A stretch of DNA of 64,000 nucleotides from Lujinxingia vulgaris (GCF_007997005.1 NZ_VOSL01000051.1:1-64000), one strand, 5' to 3'; shown: positions 8,113-16,794, numbered from the stretch's first letter. Notes: a model not told the origin generated them from the letters alone. Made by a program: numbers and translations.

Positions 8113-8702
8113 CACATGGCTCGCGCAGAGCTCTACGAGCTGGCCGGACCACCGCGTTGAGGCCGGCATAAACGCGCCGCACAGACCTCGGAGGTCTGTG
8201 CGGCGTGCGTGTGTTGCGCTGGATGTCTCGAGCCGATGGCACGCGCCACCGACCCGTCACACCCGCATACATCCACCAGGTGACCCCGGGGCATGCGCCG
8301 TCGCTTACTCGCCAGCGCCTTCGGCGGGTGCGGCCTCGTCGGCGTCGCCGGCCGCTTCGCCACCTTCGGCCTCGTCGGCGGGAACTTCGACTTCGGTCGG
8401 ATCCGCAGCCTCGGCGGGCGCGGCCTCCTCGGCGGCGGCCGCCTGCGCGGCGGTGTTCATCGCCGTCAGGCCTTTCTCGAAGTCCGCGCCGATGGCCGCA
8501 TCCATATCAAAAACGAGCCCGAAGGCTTTGGAGATGAAGTTCTTATCGCCCGCTATGATCCAGCTCACCTCGGTGGCCTCCCCGGCCGGCTTGAGCACAA
8601 AACGGGTGGTGTTGGTGGACTCAAAGGGTTTGATGAACTCCAGCTTGATCACCACCTCTTCGGGCGGAGTGCTCTCGAGAATGGTCATGCGCCCCTGGCC
8701 CA
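8113..8702. repeat. Long direct duplication, copy 2 (partner 5690-6302)
   Basis: Same order as copy 1: spacer with GCAGAGCTCTACG, palindrome, 3' part of SRPBCC gene. Here the gene continues intact past 8702 to its start at 8964, so this copy is the complete one. Confidence 0.8.
8175..8205. terminator. 15-bp palindromic hairpin, copy 2
   Basis: Identical to 5752-5782. On the minus strand it is followed by CGTTTATGCC. It lies 100 bases after the SRPBCC stop and probably terminates that gene. Confidence 0.6.
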
Positions 8703-8964
8703 CGTCGTCGTTGCCCTGCCAGGTGTAGATGGCGCCCTCGCCAGTCTCGGCGCCCTCGTAGGTCACCTCCATGCTCTCATCGAGCTGTGCCCAGGGCGAC
8801 CAGTCCTCCCAGTTTCGAAAGTCGTTGATCTGAGCGAACACCACCGGCGCGGGCGCCTCTATGGTCTGTGTGCGCTCCACACGAAACTCGGAGGGTTGCA
8901 GCGCAATCACCACCACCAGCACCACCACAAGAGCGGTAAATCCCAGCGCAATCTTCTTGATCAT
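8305..8964 (-). CDS. SRPBCC (START/polyketide-cyclase-like) family protein, membrane anchored
   Basis: ATG 8964 is preceded by GGGAG at 7-8 bases. The 219-residue product starts with a transmembrane helix (KKIALGFTALVVVLVVVIAL), then reads RTQTIEAPAPVVFAQINDFRNWEDWSPW, the classical SRPBCC opening in which a strand and the FxxINDFxxWxxWSPW region form the ligand cavity. TYEGAETGEGAIYTWQGNDD and KPFESTNTTRFVLKPAG continue the fold. The last ~50 residues are a low-complexity Ala/Glu/Pro/Asp tail. The family binds hydrophobic ligands; ligand unknown. A partial duplicate lies at 5890-6405. No enzyme partner is next to it. Confidence 0.75.
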   Translation of the reverse strand: MIKKIALGFTALVVVLVVVIALQPSEFRVERTQTIEAPAPVVFAQINDFRNWEDWSPWAQLDESMEVTYEGAETGEGAIYTWQGNDDVGQGRMTILESTPPEEVVIKLEFIKPFESTNTTRFVLKPAGEATEVSWIIAGDKNFISKAFGLVFDMDAAIGADFEKGLTAMNTAAQAAAAEEAAPAEAADPTEVEVPADEAEGGEAAGDADEAAPAEGAGE

Positions 8965-9228
8965 GATCCATCTCCCATCGCGAGGCTCAGCGGCGCGGGA
9001 CAGGCCCTGGCGAGCGTGCGGCCCGAGCGGCGCCTCGTCGTCAAAAAACAGCTGTTGTCGGCATCGGGGGTAACCCGCCACACGGATAGCGCAGCTGCCG
9101 GGGCGCGGCGAGTTTTTTGTGCGGCGAGGGTTTGAAACGAAAGGTGTTGTGTGAGCCCCGAGCCTCGTCACACCCGCATGAATCAACAATCTTGCGCGAC
9201 CCACGGTCAGGCCACAGCCCGGTCCGAC
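8965..9228. other. Spacer between two minus-strand genes
   Basis: 264 bases that should hold the SRPBCC promoter. It contains one interspersed repeat (9172-9208). No terminator for the upstream minus-strand gene is apparent, so read-through is possible. Confidence 0.35.
9172..9208 (+). repeat. Interspersed ACCCGCAT...GACCC element, copy b
   Basis: ACCCGCATGAATCAACAATC followed by TTGCGCGACCCACGGTC, matching the copies at 5841 and 10632. It lies between two minus-strand genes. Confidence 0.55.
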
Positions 9229-9915
9229 TCACCACAACGCGTCGCTCGAGGCGTGCTCACTCGCCACCTCACCGGCCTCGCCATCACCAGCACTCGCTGC
9301 GCCTTCGGCCTCGGGAAAGCGCCTCGCCCGCGCGTCGATCTTTGCAGCCAACTCGATGGTGGTGTTGATAAACGCCAGGAGATCGCCATAGGACGCGAAG
9401 AGGCTCTGGCGGCTTCGTCGGAGCTGGCCTGCGCGAAGCTCCAGGTTGTCACCGGCGGCCTGCACCCGCTCAAAGGCGTGGCGAAGATCCGGGTCGTCGG
9501 CAAGCCAGCCGGTCAGCGCAGCGTCATTTTGACGAAAGGCGGCGGCAAAACTCTTTGTGGTCGCTTTCCAGTCGCCGGTCTCGTGCGCATAGGGCGCGCG
9601 CGGATCGATGCGCACCTCGCCGACGCTCGCCACCAGCGCGTTCACCGCAAGGGTGGTGACGTAGTAGGTGTGCGTGGAGCGCCCCGACTTCACCGAGAAC
9701 ATCTCCGAGCTCACTCGCAGCTGGTAGCCGCGGTAGCTTCCCTCCAGCTCCTGATCGGCCGCGCCCCGATCCAGAAAGTGCAGGCTGCAGTGGTCGGCGA
9801 CCTCCTGCCAGGCCGAAGCGCTCTTCGCCCGGTGGCGACGTTCGAGATAGGCCCCCAGAACGACAAGGGGAACAATGGAGAGGTTCACCACAAGTTCGAT
9901 TGTATCCCAATCCAT
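9229..9915 (-). CDS. Unknown protein with N-terminal membrane helix
   Basis: Start ATG 9915 is chosen because the protein then begins MDWDTIELVVNLSIVPLVVL, a single transmembrane segment, followed by Arg-rich ERRHRAK, which orients the rest to the cytoplasm. The longer frame to 10044 overlaps the upstream gene's stop and is less likely. The soluble part (228 residues in total) has a beta-rich middle (YRGYQLRVSSEMFSVKSGRS, TYYVTTLAVNAL) and a helical end rich in Glu/Ala. No catalytic motif was recognised. It follows the gene at 10411 by ~100 bases on the same strand, so co-transcription is plausible. Confidence 0.55.
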   Translation of the reverse strand: MDWDTIELVVNLSIVPLVVLGAYLERRHRAKSASAWQEVADHCSLHFLDRGAADQELEGSYRGYQLRVSSEMFSVKSGRSTHTYYVTTLAVNALVASVGEVRIDPRAPYAHETGDWKATTKSFAAAFRQNDAALTGWLADDPDLRHAFERVQAAGDNLELRAGQLRRSRQSLFASYGDLLAFINTTIELAAKIDARARRFPEAEGAASAGDGEAGEVASEHASSDALW

Positions 9916-10018
9916 CACATGTCCCGGAACGATCGCATCGAAGGGCGACTTTTTTATCGTGAAGCCGCAACGCCCGGTCGAGCCTGGTGGCCGATGTCCG
10001 GCCCTCAGTTTAAAAACC

Positions 10019-10411
10019 TCACTCCGGCCGCAAGAGATCCGCAAACTCGCTCATATCCATGCTGATCTTTTTCGGCTTCCAGCGCGTCGGGTCGTCAAAC
10101 TCAAACTGCAGGCGCAGCTCATAGTCCGGGCGAGTCAGGTGAATCAGGCATTGCACAAACGCGCCGTCGCCATTGGCGATCATGGCATGTTTGAGCTCCC
10201 GGAGCTTGCGCATCACGTCTCCGCCGTTATCAGGCGTGTCGGCCTCGAAGCTGCCATCCTCCAGATAACGAAAGCCCGTCATCCGCCGGGTGCCGTCTTG
10301 AATCGTCACGACCAGGCCCAACCCCTGCCACTCCTGGGCCTGCAGATAATCATCGCCGGCGATCATCTCGCCAATCTCGGTGATAAGGGCCGCCTGAATA
10401 TCCTTGCTCAT
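10019..10411 (-). CDS. Small acidic protein, weakly YezG/DUF600 immunity-like
   Basis: ATG 10411 is preceded by AGGG at about nine bases; the longer frame to 10507 has no support. The 130-residue protein has helix-strand order: MSKDIQAALITEIGEMIAGD, then WQGLGLVVTIQDG, MTGFRYLEDGSFEAD, a helix with MRKLRELKHAM, and strands ending in YELRLQFEFDDPTRWKPK. The W-x-x-L/V strand followed by a G-x-x-x-x-x-x-F-Y strand and a terminal FEFDDPxRW recalls the YezG/DUF600 immunity family of about this size. No toxin gene adjoins, so this could be an orphan immunity protein or something else. Confidence 0.5.
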   Translation of the reverse strand: MSKDIQAALITEIGEMIAGDDYLQAQEWQGLGLVVTIQDGTRRMTGFRYLEDGSFEADTPDNGGDVMRKLRELKHAMIANGDGAFVQCLIHLTRPDYELRLQFEFDDPTRWKPKKISMDMSEFADLLRPE

Positions 10412-10631
10412 ACGTATACACCCTGTGCGTGAAAGATGGCCGTCAGGGGCCCCGGGGTCGAAAGTCGCCCGAAGACGGTAGGTCGGGCTCCCATGATTTT
10501 CAATCATCTGGCGAGCGTGCGACGCTCTTTTGGCGCCAACGCCGCGGGTTGCGCACCATGATCACGCCGCAACCTCGCGCTCGCAGTACGGCACACCGTC
10601 GTCCTATCATCAACCTGGAAAAGCCACGATA

Positions 10632-10668
10632 ACCCGCATAAATACCGGGTCTTGCACGACCCTCGGTC
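10632..10668 (+). repeat. Interspersed ACCCGCAT...GACCC element, copy c
   Basis: ACCCGCATAAATACCGGGTC followed by TTGCACGACCCTCGGTC, ~30 bases upstream of the cupredoxin-like lipoprotein start. Confidence 0.55.
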
Positions 10669-10700
10669 GGCCCTGTTGCCCTTTGTTGTCGGAGTTGCTC

Positions 10701-11963
10701 ATGCCCTGTCGCCTGCCCTCTATCGCGCTCTCGCTCCTGGTCGCCCTCACCGCCTGTGGGAGCCCTGAAGGCGACTCGCCAGCCCCCCAGCACGACACCG
10801 ATGTCGACGCGGGCACCGACGCCGACCTCGAGCCCGAGGAGCTTCTGCGCGCGGAGCGTCAGGTGCTCACCGAGGCGCGCGACGAGGTGCGCATCGCCGA
10901 GGTGCTCGCTGCCCGGCCCGGGTGGGTGGCGATCTACGCGCTCGCCAGCCCCGACGATCCGGGCAGCGCTGGCGAGCTGCTGGGCAGCGAGGCGGTCGAC
11001 GCTGGCGGGTCGCAGGATGTGATGGTGAGCCTCTCGCGCGAGCTTGAGGACGGGGAGTGGCTGCTGGCCCGGCTGCACCGCGACGCCCCGGAAGATGGCG
11101 TCTTTGACTACGATGCCGACGCTGAGGCGCCCGACGATCCTCCCGCGCTTGACGCCGAGGGCCAACCCATCACCGCGGTGGTTGAGGCGCGCATCCCCAC
11201 CGCCGGGCTCACCGTCGTCGACCAGACCCTGGAGTTCTCCACCCGCGTCACCATCGCCTCGGTGAGCAGCGAGCGCCCCGCACTCCTCGCCATCTTCGAC
11301 GCCGACGAGGTCGCGATCGCCGTCGCGCCGCTGACACCCGGGCTGGTTGACGATCGTGCGCTGACCTTAAACCGCCCCATCCCCACCCCTGGCGAGACGC
11401 TGCAGGCCCGCCTCTTTGAAGACGTCGATGAGGACGGTGCGCTCGACGTGAGCGTCGACACGCTTCAGACCGACGCCGGCGGCGCGCCGCTCGACCTCAC
11501 CTTCGAGGCCACCCACGCCGACCCGGCCGACCCGGCCCCGGCGGTGCGTTTTGAAATGACCACACTCGGCCCCAACGCCTACCTCTTTGAGAGCGCCGAG
11601 CCCGCCGAGTTCACCGACGCCATCAGCGACACGCAGGCCTGGAACCCCACCGTGACGCTGAAGCGCGGCTGGCGCTACGCGATCAACAACCAGAGCATCA
11701 ACGTTCACCCCTTCGATCTCCTCGATCTGGCCGCGCAACGCCGCGACGACGTGCTCCTCGCCAGCCAGGGGCGCGGCCTCGACCCCGCCCCCGAGTCCGA
11801 CCCGCAGGTCGCCTGGGTCGATGAGGGTCCCATCATGCGCTTTACCCTCGCCGGCGCGCTGCTCGGCGATCCCGACGATGACGGCGTCCCCTCACTGAGC
11901 GGCTACCGCTGCGCGGTGACCAACCACGCTCAGATGCGTGGTGCCTTTGTGATCGACGATTGA
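10701..11963 (+). CDS. Lipoprotein with C-terminal cupredoxin-like domain
   Basis: GGAG six bases before ATG 10701 and lipobox LVALTAC set the start. The mature protein has a short acidic linker (DTDVDAGTDADLEPEE) and then two similar ~120-residue domains containing GDxxxxAGELLGSEAV, VMVSLSRELEDGEWLLARLH and FDYDADAEAPDDP patterns, like DUF7282 repeats of archaeal/bacterial surface proteins. The C-terminal ~130 residues resemble a cupredoxin: VTLKRGWRYAINNQSINVHP followed much later by YRCAVTNHAQMRGAFVI. His336, Cys404, His409 and Met412 are placed as the four type 1 copper ligands. Likely a periplasm- or surface-facing copper or electron-carrier protein. It precedes the metal-uptake operon but a 237-base gap with its own promoter signal separates them. 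Confidence 0.65.
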   Translation: MPCRLPSIALSLLVALTACGSPEGDSPAPQHDTDVDAGTDADLEPEELLRAERQVLTEARDEVRIAEVLAARPGWVAIYALASPDDPGSAGELLGSEAVDAGGSQDVMVSLSRELEDGEWLLARLHRDAPEDGVFDYDADAEAPDDPPALDAEGQPITAVVEARIPTAGLTVVDQTLEFSTRVTIASVSSERPALLAIFDADEVAIAVAPLTPGLVDDRALTLNRPIPTPGETLQARLFEDVDEDGALDVSVDTLQTDAGGAPLDLTFEATHADPADPAPAVRFEMTTLGPNAYLFESAEPAEFTDAISDTQAWNPTVTLKRGWRYAINNQSINVHPFDLLDLAAQRRDDVLLASQGRGLDPAPESDPQVAWVDEGPIMRFTLAGALLGDPDDDGVPSLSGYRCAVTNHAQMRGAFVIDD

Positions 11964-12153
11964 CCTTCCGCCTGCTGCGCCGACCCTCCCGGGAGCGCAC
12001 GAGGTTTGGCGCTCGCGCATGCGACAACCTGCCTCATCCTTGATCCGCCCCGTCCTGCGGCCTCCCGGCGCTATCGGCGCGGGTTTCTTCCCCTTTTTGC
12101 TTGCCAACCCTGTCGACTTCTTTTACCTATCCCCCGCGTTTCAGCGCGTTTAT

Positions 12154-12172
12154 GAAAATCAATTTCATTTTC
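12154..12172. promoter_or_regulatory. Candidate Fur box
   Basis: GAAAATCAATTTCATTTTC is an imperfect inverted repeat and agrees with the 19-base Fur consensus GATAATGATAATCATTATC at 13 positions by hand count. It sits 29 bases before the start of the first operon gene, in an unusually AT-rich stretch, as expected for an iron-repressed promoter. Confidence 0.6.
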
Positions 12173-12200
12173 ATCCCCACACCAACGACAGGTTGTACGC

Positions 12201-13241
12201 ATGCTCAAGCGACGTAAGTTCCACTGGATCCTCTCCGCCATGGCCGCCCTCCTGATGGTTTCGACCGGTTGCGGTGAAGCCACGGACACCGAAGAGCCCA
12301 ACACCGAGGCGATCGACTACTCGGAGTTTCGTCCTTTTGACGAACAGAACATGACCAACCAGCTCGCCCGGCTGGAGTCGCACGCCGAGATCGTGACCCT
12401 GCGCAAGACGGCCACCACCGAAAACGCCGCGGAGGTCTACGGGCAGATCGAAGATCTCTATGAAGCCTACGACCTCAACGCTAAGGTCGCCGGTCGCACC
12501 GACGATCACCTCGACACCGAGGGCTGGGGCCACGAAAACGTCGGCGAGTTCTGGGACGGTCAAATCACCAACGCGATCGCGATGGGCGCCGCCGGTGCCA
12601 CCGAGGCGGATGTCGCCTGGGCCGGTCAGGTCATCGATAAGGGCCTGCAGGTCTTCTTCTACTACTCGGTCTACCACGAGCTTTACCTCAAGAAGCGCAA
12701 GAACTTCGACGAGGCCTACGGCTACTTTGGTCTGAACTTCGACGGCACCCCGCGCGACGCGGCCCCCCTGGCCAACAACGCCGTGGCCCGTGAGGCGGAG
12801 TACGGCCTGACCCTGGTCACGCCGATCTTCAACTCCTTCATTGAAGCCCGCTACGCGCTGGCCAACGGCACCGCGAGCAACGACGACGTGCTCGGCGAAG
12901 ACGCGGAGTACGACGCGGCGATGGCCAACATCGACCGCCTGATGCTCTCGGCCCTGGGCCACTACGCCCTGCACGAAGTCGACGTACTCACCGAAGAAAA
13001 CGCCGACATCAAAATCATCGAAGCCCGCGTCATCTGGGACGCCCTGGCCCCCTACGCCGAGAGCGTCGACGCCGACGCGGCCCAGGCCGTGCTCGACGGC
13101 CTCTACCCCGACGGCATGGTCGAGCGCGATGACGCCAACTACTTCTACACCGGCCTGACCGAGATCCGTGACGGCAGCACCACCATCGACACCGCCGCGC
13201 TGCGCAACGCCATGCTGGACATTCTGGAAACCCTCGAATAA
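12201..13241 (+). CDS. DUF4856-like lipoprotein
   Basis: The protein starts MLKRRKFHWILSAM and has lipobox MVSTGC, so it is an outer- or inner-membrane lipoprotein. The 320-residue mature part is helical. It carries GWGHENVGEFWDGQITNAIA and YYSVYHELYLKKRKNFDEAY followed by GYFGLNFDG; the W/F-DEA-YGYFG block matches the DUF4856 signature. That family is commonly seen beside TonB receptors, imelysins and HTTM proteins (known context, recalled without a search). It is the first gene after the Fur-box candidate and probably contributes to iron or haem capture. Chemistry unknown. Confidence 0.6.
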   Translation: MLKRRKFHWILSAMAALLMVSTGCGEATDTEEPNTEAIDYSEFRPFDEQNMTNQLARLESHAEIVTLRKTATTENAAEVYGQIEDLYEAYDLNAKVAGRTDDHLDTEGWGHENVGEFWDGQITNAIAMGAAGATEADVAWAGQVIDKGLQVFFYYSVYHELYLKKRKNFDEAYGYFGLNFDGTPRDAAPLANNAVAREAEYGLTLVTPIFNSFIEARYALANGTASNDDVLGEDAEYDAAMANIDRLMLSALGHYALHEVDVLTEENADIKIIEARVIWDALAPYAESVDADAAQAVLDGLYPDGMVERDDANYFYTGLTEIRDGSTTIDTAALRNAMLDILETLE

Positions 13242-13247
13242 TCCGGC

Positions 13248-13287
13248 GGGGTGGCGGGCCGAGCCTTTGCAGGCGGCCCGCCACCCC
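13248..13287. terminator. 14-bp stem hairpin inside the metal-uptake operon
   Basis: GGGGTGGCGGGCCG pairs perfectly with CGGCCCGCCACCCC around a 12-base loop, 6 bases after the lipoprotein stop. Only a weak T run (CGTTTTGACC) follows, so partial termination or mRNA stabilisation is likely, giving more of the first gene than of the receptor. Confidence 0.55.
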
Positions 13288-13348
13288 ACATCGTTTTGAC
13301 CGTGGGTTGGCCCCCTTCGTTGTTCTCTGCCCTTCCCCGGGATGTCTG

Positions 13349-15664
13349 ATGCGTCGTATCCCCCACCTGCTCTCCCCCTCCCTGCTTCTTCTGGCGCTGG
13401 CGCTGCCCACCTCCGCGCTGGCTCAATCGACCGACGCCGTTCCCGACACATCGGCGAGCGATGCTCAGCCCGAGGCGTCGCAAAGTCGCGAAAACGCTGA
13501 AGAATCCAACACCCCCTCCGAGGCAACGTCCACCGAGGTGACCCGCCAGCGCGCCCGCGCCGCGGCCATCAACGTGGTCGGTGAAGCCCCCGACGATCTG
13601 GAGGCGGTGCCCGGCAGCGCCGAGGTCATCACCCGCGAAGAGCTCGAGCGCCAGCGCCCCTTAAACGCCAACGAGGCCCTGCAGATGGTCCCCGGCGTGG
13701 CGGTGCAGGATGAGGAGGGCATGGGCCTGCGTCAGAACATCGGCATCCGGGGCCTGAACCCCAACCGCAGTCGCAAGGTCCTGATGCTCCAGGACGGCGT
13801 GCCCATCTCGCTTGCCCCCTATGGCGAGCCGGAGATGTATTACGCGCCGCCGATTGAAAACATGGAACGCATTGAGGTGGTCAAAGGCTCGGGCTCAATC
13901 CTCTTCGGGCCGCAGACCATCGGCGGGGTGATCAACTACATCACGCCACAGACCCCCGACGAATTTTCGATGACGGCCGACCTCTCGGGCGGCACCTACG
14001 GCTTTGGCTCCGGGCGCTTCTCGGTCGGCGACACCCACGAGGGTTTTGGCTACCTGGTCAGCGGCATGCACCAGCGCTTTACCGGCCCGCGCAACCTCAA
14101 CCTGGTGCGCAGCGACTTTAACCTGAAGCTCTCCGGCAACCCGGCCGACAACCAGGCGTTGACCTTCAGCCTGGGCATCTACGACGAGACCTCGGCCTCG
14201 ACCTACCTGGGGCTGACGACGCCGCAGTACGAAACCAACCCCGATTTTAACTTCGCCGAGAACGACCAGTTCACGCTGCGCCGCTACGCCGCCGCGCTCA
14301 CCCACGCGGCGTTTCTGGGCGAGAGCGCCATCCTGGAGACGCGTTTCTACGCGCATAATATTGCGCGCAACTGGCGCCGCCAGGACTTCGACCGCACCGA
14401 CCGCGGCTTCGACTACGAGCGCATCATCGACGGTCAGGGCCGCGACATCACCGGCAGCGCCAGCGCGCCCGAAGACGGCTCGACGATCTTCTTTCGCGAC
14501 TCCTCCGGCAACCGCAACCGGGAGTTCAACGTGGCCGGCGTCGAGCCTCGCCTCACCCTGGCCTGGAGCGCCGGCGCGCTGACCAGCGAGCTGCAGACCG
14601 GCGTGCGTTTTCACTACGAGCAGACCGATGAGGAGCGCATCAACGGTGAGCACGCCGCCTCCTCCTCGGGCGTGATCTCCACCGATCAGGAGCGCCTGGG
14701 CTACGCGCTGGCCGCCTACGCCCTCAACCGCTTCATGCTGCTCGACGAGCGCCTCATCGTCTCCCCGGGCGCGCGCCTGGAGAGCCTGTGGACGAACCAG
14801 ATCTTCTACCGCCGCCCGGTGGAGCAAGAAGGTGGCGGCACCGCACCCACCGATCTCAACCCGGCGCCGGAGAACCCCAACCACATCATGGCGCTGCTGC
14901 CGGGCGTGGGCGTCTCCTTTGAGGTGGCTCGCCCGCTGATCCTCTTTGCCGGCGCGCACCGAGGCTGGGCCCCGCCCCGCACCAAAGACGCGGTGACCAC
15001 CGACGGCGACTCCATCACCCTGGAGGCCGAGTCCTCCTGGAACTACGAGCTGGGCGCGCGCCTGCGGGCCAACACCTGGCTCTCGGCCGAGCTGGCCGCG
15101 TTTTTGCTCGACTTCCAGAACCAGGTCGTCGCCCCCAACGAGGCCGGCGGCGCGGTGGCCGAGGGCGTGGTCAACGGCGGCGAGTCGACCCATATCGGGG
15201 CGGAGGCCAGCGTGAGCCTGGATGCGGGCCGCGCGCTGGGCCTGAGCTTCGGCATCCCGGTGATGGCCAACTACACCTACGTGCACAGCGAGTTCGGTGA
15301 GGGCTGGAGCGGCGCGCTATTAGGCCAGACGCTCCCCTATGCCCCCGAGCATCAGGTGGCCGCCCGCGTGGGCCTGGTGCACCCCTCGGGCCTCACCGTG
15401 CAGGCCGACGCCAACTACGTCGGCGCGCAGTACACCGACAAGGTCGAGTCCGAGGAGCCCTCCACCGACGGGCTTCGCGGGGTGATCGACCCGCGCTTTC
15501 TCCTGGGCGCTCAGGTCTCCTACACCTTTGAGCCTTTGAACCTGACGGTCTACGCCGTCGCCAAGAACCTGCTGGATCAAACCTACATCGCTTCACGCTC
15601 GCCACGGGGCATTCAGCCCGGCTTGCCTCGACACATCTTTGGAGGACTTCGATGGACGCACTGA
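13349..15664 (+). CDS. TonB-dependent outer-membrane receptor, FecA-like
   Basis: ATG 13349 gives a signal peptide (MRRIPHLLSPSLLLLALALP, cleavage after ALAQ); frame upstream to 13307 lacks one. The plug domain spans ~75-200: AEVITREELERQRPLNANEA, MVPGVAVQDEEG, IGIRGLNPNRSRKVLMLQDG, and IEVVKGSGSILFGPQTIGGV with INYITP, all typical of Plug (PF07715-type) and closest in style to Fe(III)-dicitrate receptors. The ~570-residue barrel follows and ends in the expected aromatic-rich C-terminal strand (GGLRWTH). Energised by TonB-ExbBD, it imports a chelated metal. Its stop overlaps the imelysin start by 13 bases. Confidence 0.88.
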   Translation: MRRIPHLLSPSLLLLALALPTSALAQSTDAVPDTSASDAQPEASQSRENAEESNTPSEATSTEVTRQRARAAAINVVGEAPDDLEAVPGSAEVITREELERQRPLNANEALQMVPGVAVQDEEGMGLRQNIGIRGLNPNRSRKVLMLQDGVPISLAPYGEPEMYYAPPIENMERIEVVKGSGSILFGPQTIGGVINYITPQTPDEFSMTADLSGGTYGFGSGRFSVGDTHEGFGYLVSGMHQRFTGPRNLNLVRSDFNLKLSGNPADNQALTFSLGIYDETSASTYLGLTTPQYETNPDFNFAENDQFTLRRYAAALTHAAFLGESAILETRFYAHNIARNWRRQDFDRTDRGFDYERIIDGQGRDITGSASAPEDGSTIFFRDSSGNRNREFNVAGVEPRLTLAWSAGALTSELQTGVRFHYEQTDEERINGEHAASSSGVISTDQERLGYALAAYALNRFMLLDERLIVSPGARLESLWTNQIFYRRPVEQEGGGTAPTDLNPAPENPNHIMALLPGVGVSFEVARPLILFAGAHRGWAPPRTKDAVTTDGDSITLEAESSWNYELGARLRANTWLSAELAAFLLDFQNQVVAPNEAGGAVAEGVVNGGESTHIGAEASVSLDAGRALGLSFGIPVMANYTYVHSEFGEGWSGALLGQTLPYAPEHQVAARVGLVHPSGLTVQADANYVGAQYTDKVESEEPSTDGLRGVIDPRFLLGAQVSYTFEPLNLTVYAVAKNLLDQTYIASRSPRGIQPGLPRHIFGGLRWTH

Positions 15665-16794
15665 ATCGCACGACGCTTCGCAACATCACCGCTTTTTCCG
15701 CCGCGGCCCTGGCGGGCATGGCCCTCGTCGTGGGCTGTGGCGAGGACGAAGCCGAGTTCGACCGCGGCGCGGTCATCGAGGGCATGGGCACGGGCGTGAT
15801 CATGCCCACGGTCGACGCGCTTCACGCCGCCTCGCAGGAGCTGGACACGGCCGCGCAGACCTTCTGCGACGCCCCCGACGCCACCACGCTGGAGGCCGCG
15901 CGCGACGCCTGGCTCGCCGTCAAAGCGCCGCTGAAGCGCTCGGAGTCCTTCTCCTTTGGGCCGGCGCGCGTGCCCCGGGTGCAGATGTCGATGAACGTCG
16001 ACAAGTGGCCCGGCCGCGGTGAAAACATCGAGGCGGCGCTCGACACCGAGGCGACCATCGATGAGGCCTACCTCACCAGCCTCGACTACCGCGATCGCGT
16101 CTATGGCTACCCGGCGGCGGGCTACCTGCTCTTTGGCGCCCCCGAAGGCGCCGCCGACACCCTGGCCGCCTACACCGACGCGGCGTACCTGCCCGAGAAG
16201 CGCTGCGAGTACCTGCTGGCCGTCACCGACCACGCCGCGGGCATCGTGGCCGAGTACCACAACCGCTGGTCGCCCGAGGGCGATGGCTACCTGACACAGT
16301 TTGTGGAGGCGGGCTCTTCCGACGCCTTCCCCTCCGAGCAGGACGCGTTCACGGCCGTCACCGGCACGATGCTCTTCGCCCTGGTGCAGATCTCCGAGAT
16401 GAAGCTCGGTGTCCCCCTGATGGGCAATGAGGGCGCGCCGAAACCCGAAGAGGTCGAAGCCCCCTACTCCAACACGTCTGTCGACCACGCGCTCTGGGCC
16501 TTTGAAGGCGTGGAGCGCCTCTACCTCGGCACCGACGAGGCGATGGGGCTGAGCGACTACGTGCAGTTCCGCCAGGCCGCCGGCAACGTCGACCAGACCG
16601 TGCGCGAGCGCATCGCGGCGGCCCGCAGCGCGCTCGAAGCCCTCAACGCGCCCCTGGCCGAGACGGTCGTCAACGACGCCGACGCGGTGCAGGCCGCCAT
16701 CGACGCCGTCGATCAGCTCAACCAGGCCCTCAGCGGTGAAGTCTCCACGCTCCTGGGCATCAACCCCACGACCGTGGAAGGCGATAACGACTAA
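15652..16794 (+). CDS. Imelysin-like (M75 family) lipoprotein
   Basis: Start ATG 15652 lies within the last codons of the receptor gene, preceded by GGAGGAC. The lipobox is ALVVGC at residues 24-29. The helical 350-residue mature part fits the imelysin fold: WLAVKAPLKRSESFSFGPAR, then DYRDRVYGYPAAGYLLFGAP, which aligns with the G-x-H-x-x-E-x-LLFG block of imelysins. Here the His and Glu of that motif are Pro154 and Gly157, so metal binding or peptidase activity at that site is doubtful. Imelysins are iron-regulated periplasmic proteins of iron uptake. It is translationally coupled on both sides. Confidence 0.75.
   Translation: MDALNRTTLRNITAFSAAALAGMALVVGCGEDEAEFDRGAVIEGMGTGVIMPTVDALHAASQELDTAAQTFCDAPDATTLEAARDAWLAVKAPLKRSESFSFGPARVPRVQMSMNVDKWPGRGENIEAALDTEATIDEAYLTSLDYRDRVYGYPAAGYLLFGAPEGAADTLAAYTDAAYLPEKRCEYLLAVTDHAAGIVAEYHNRWSPEGDGYLTQFVEAGSSDAFPSEQDAFTAVTGTMLFALVQISEMKLGVPLMGNEGAPKPEEVEAPYSNTSVDHALWAFEGVERLYLGTDEAMGLSDYVQFRQAAGNVDQTVRERIAAARSALEALNAPLAETVVNDADAVQAAIDAVDQLNQALSGEVSTLLGINPTTVEGDND

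Noticed and set aside
12171-13526. 451-codon antisense frame across the DUF4856-like gene
   Set aside because: Product is Val/Gly/Asp-rich shadow sequence, and the plus-strand gene has a lipobox and family motif.
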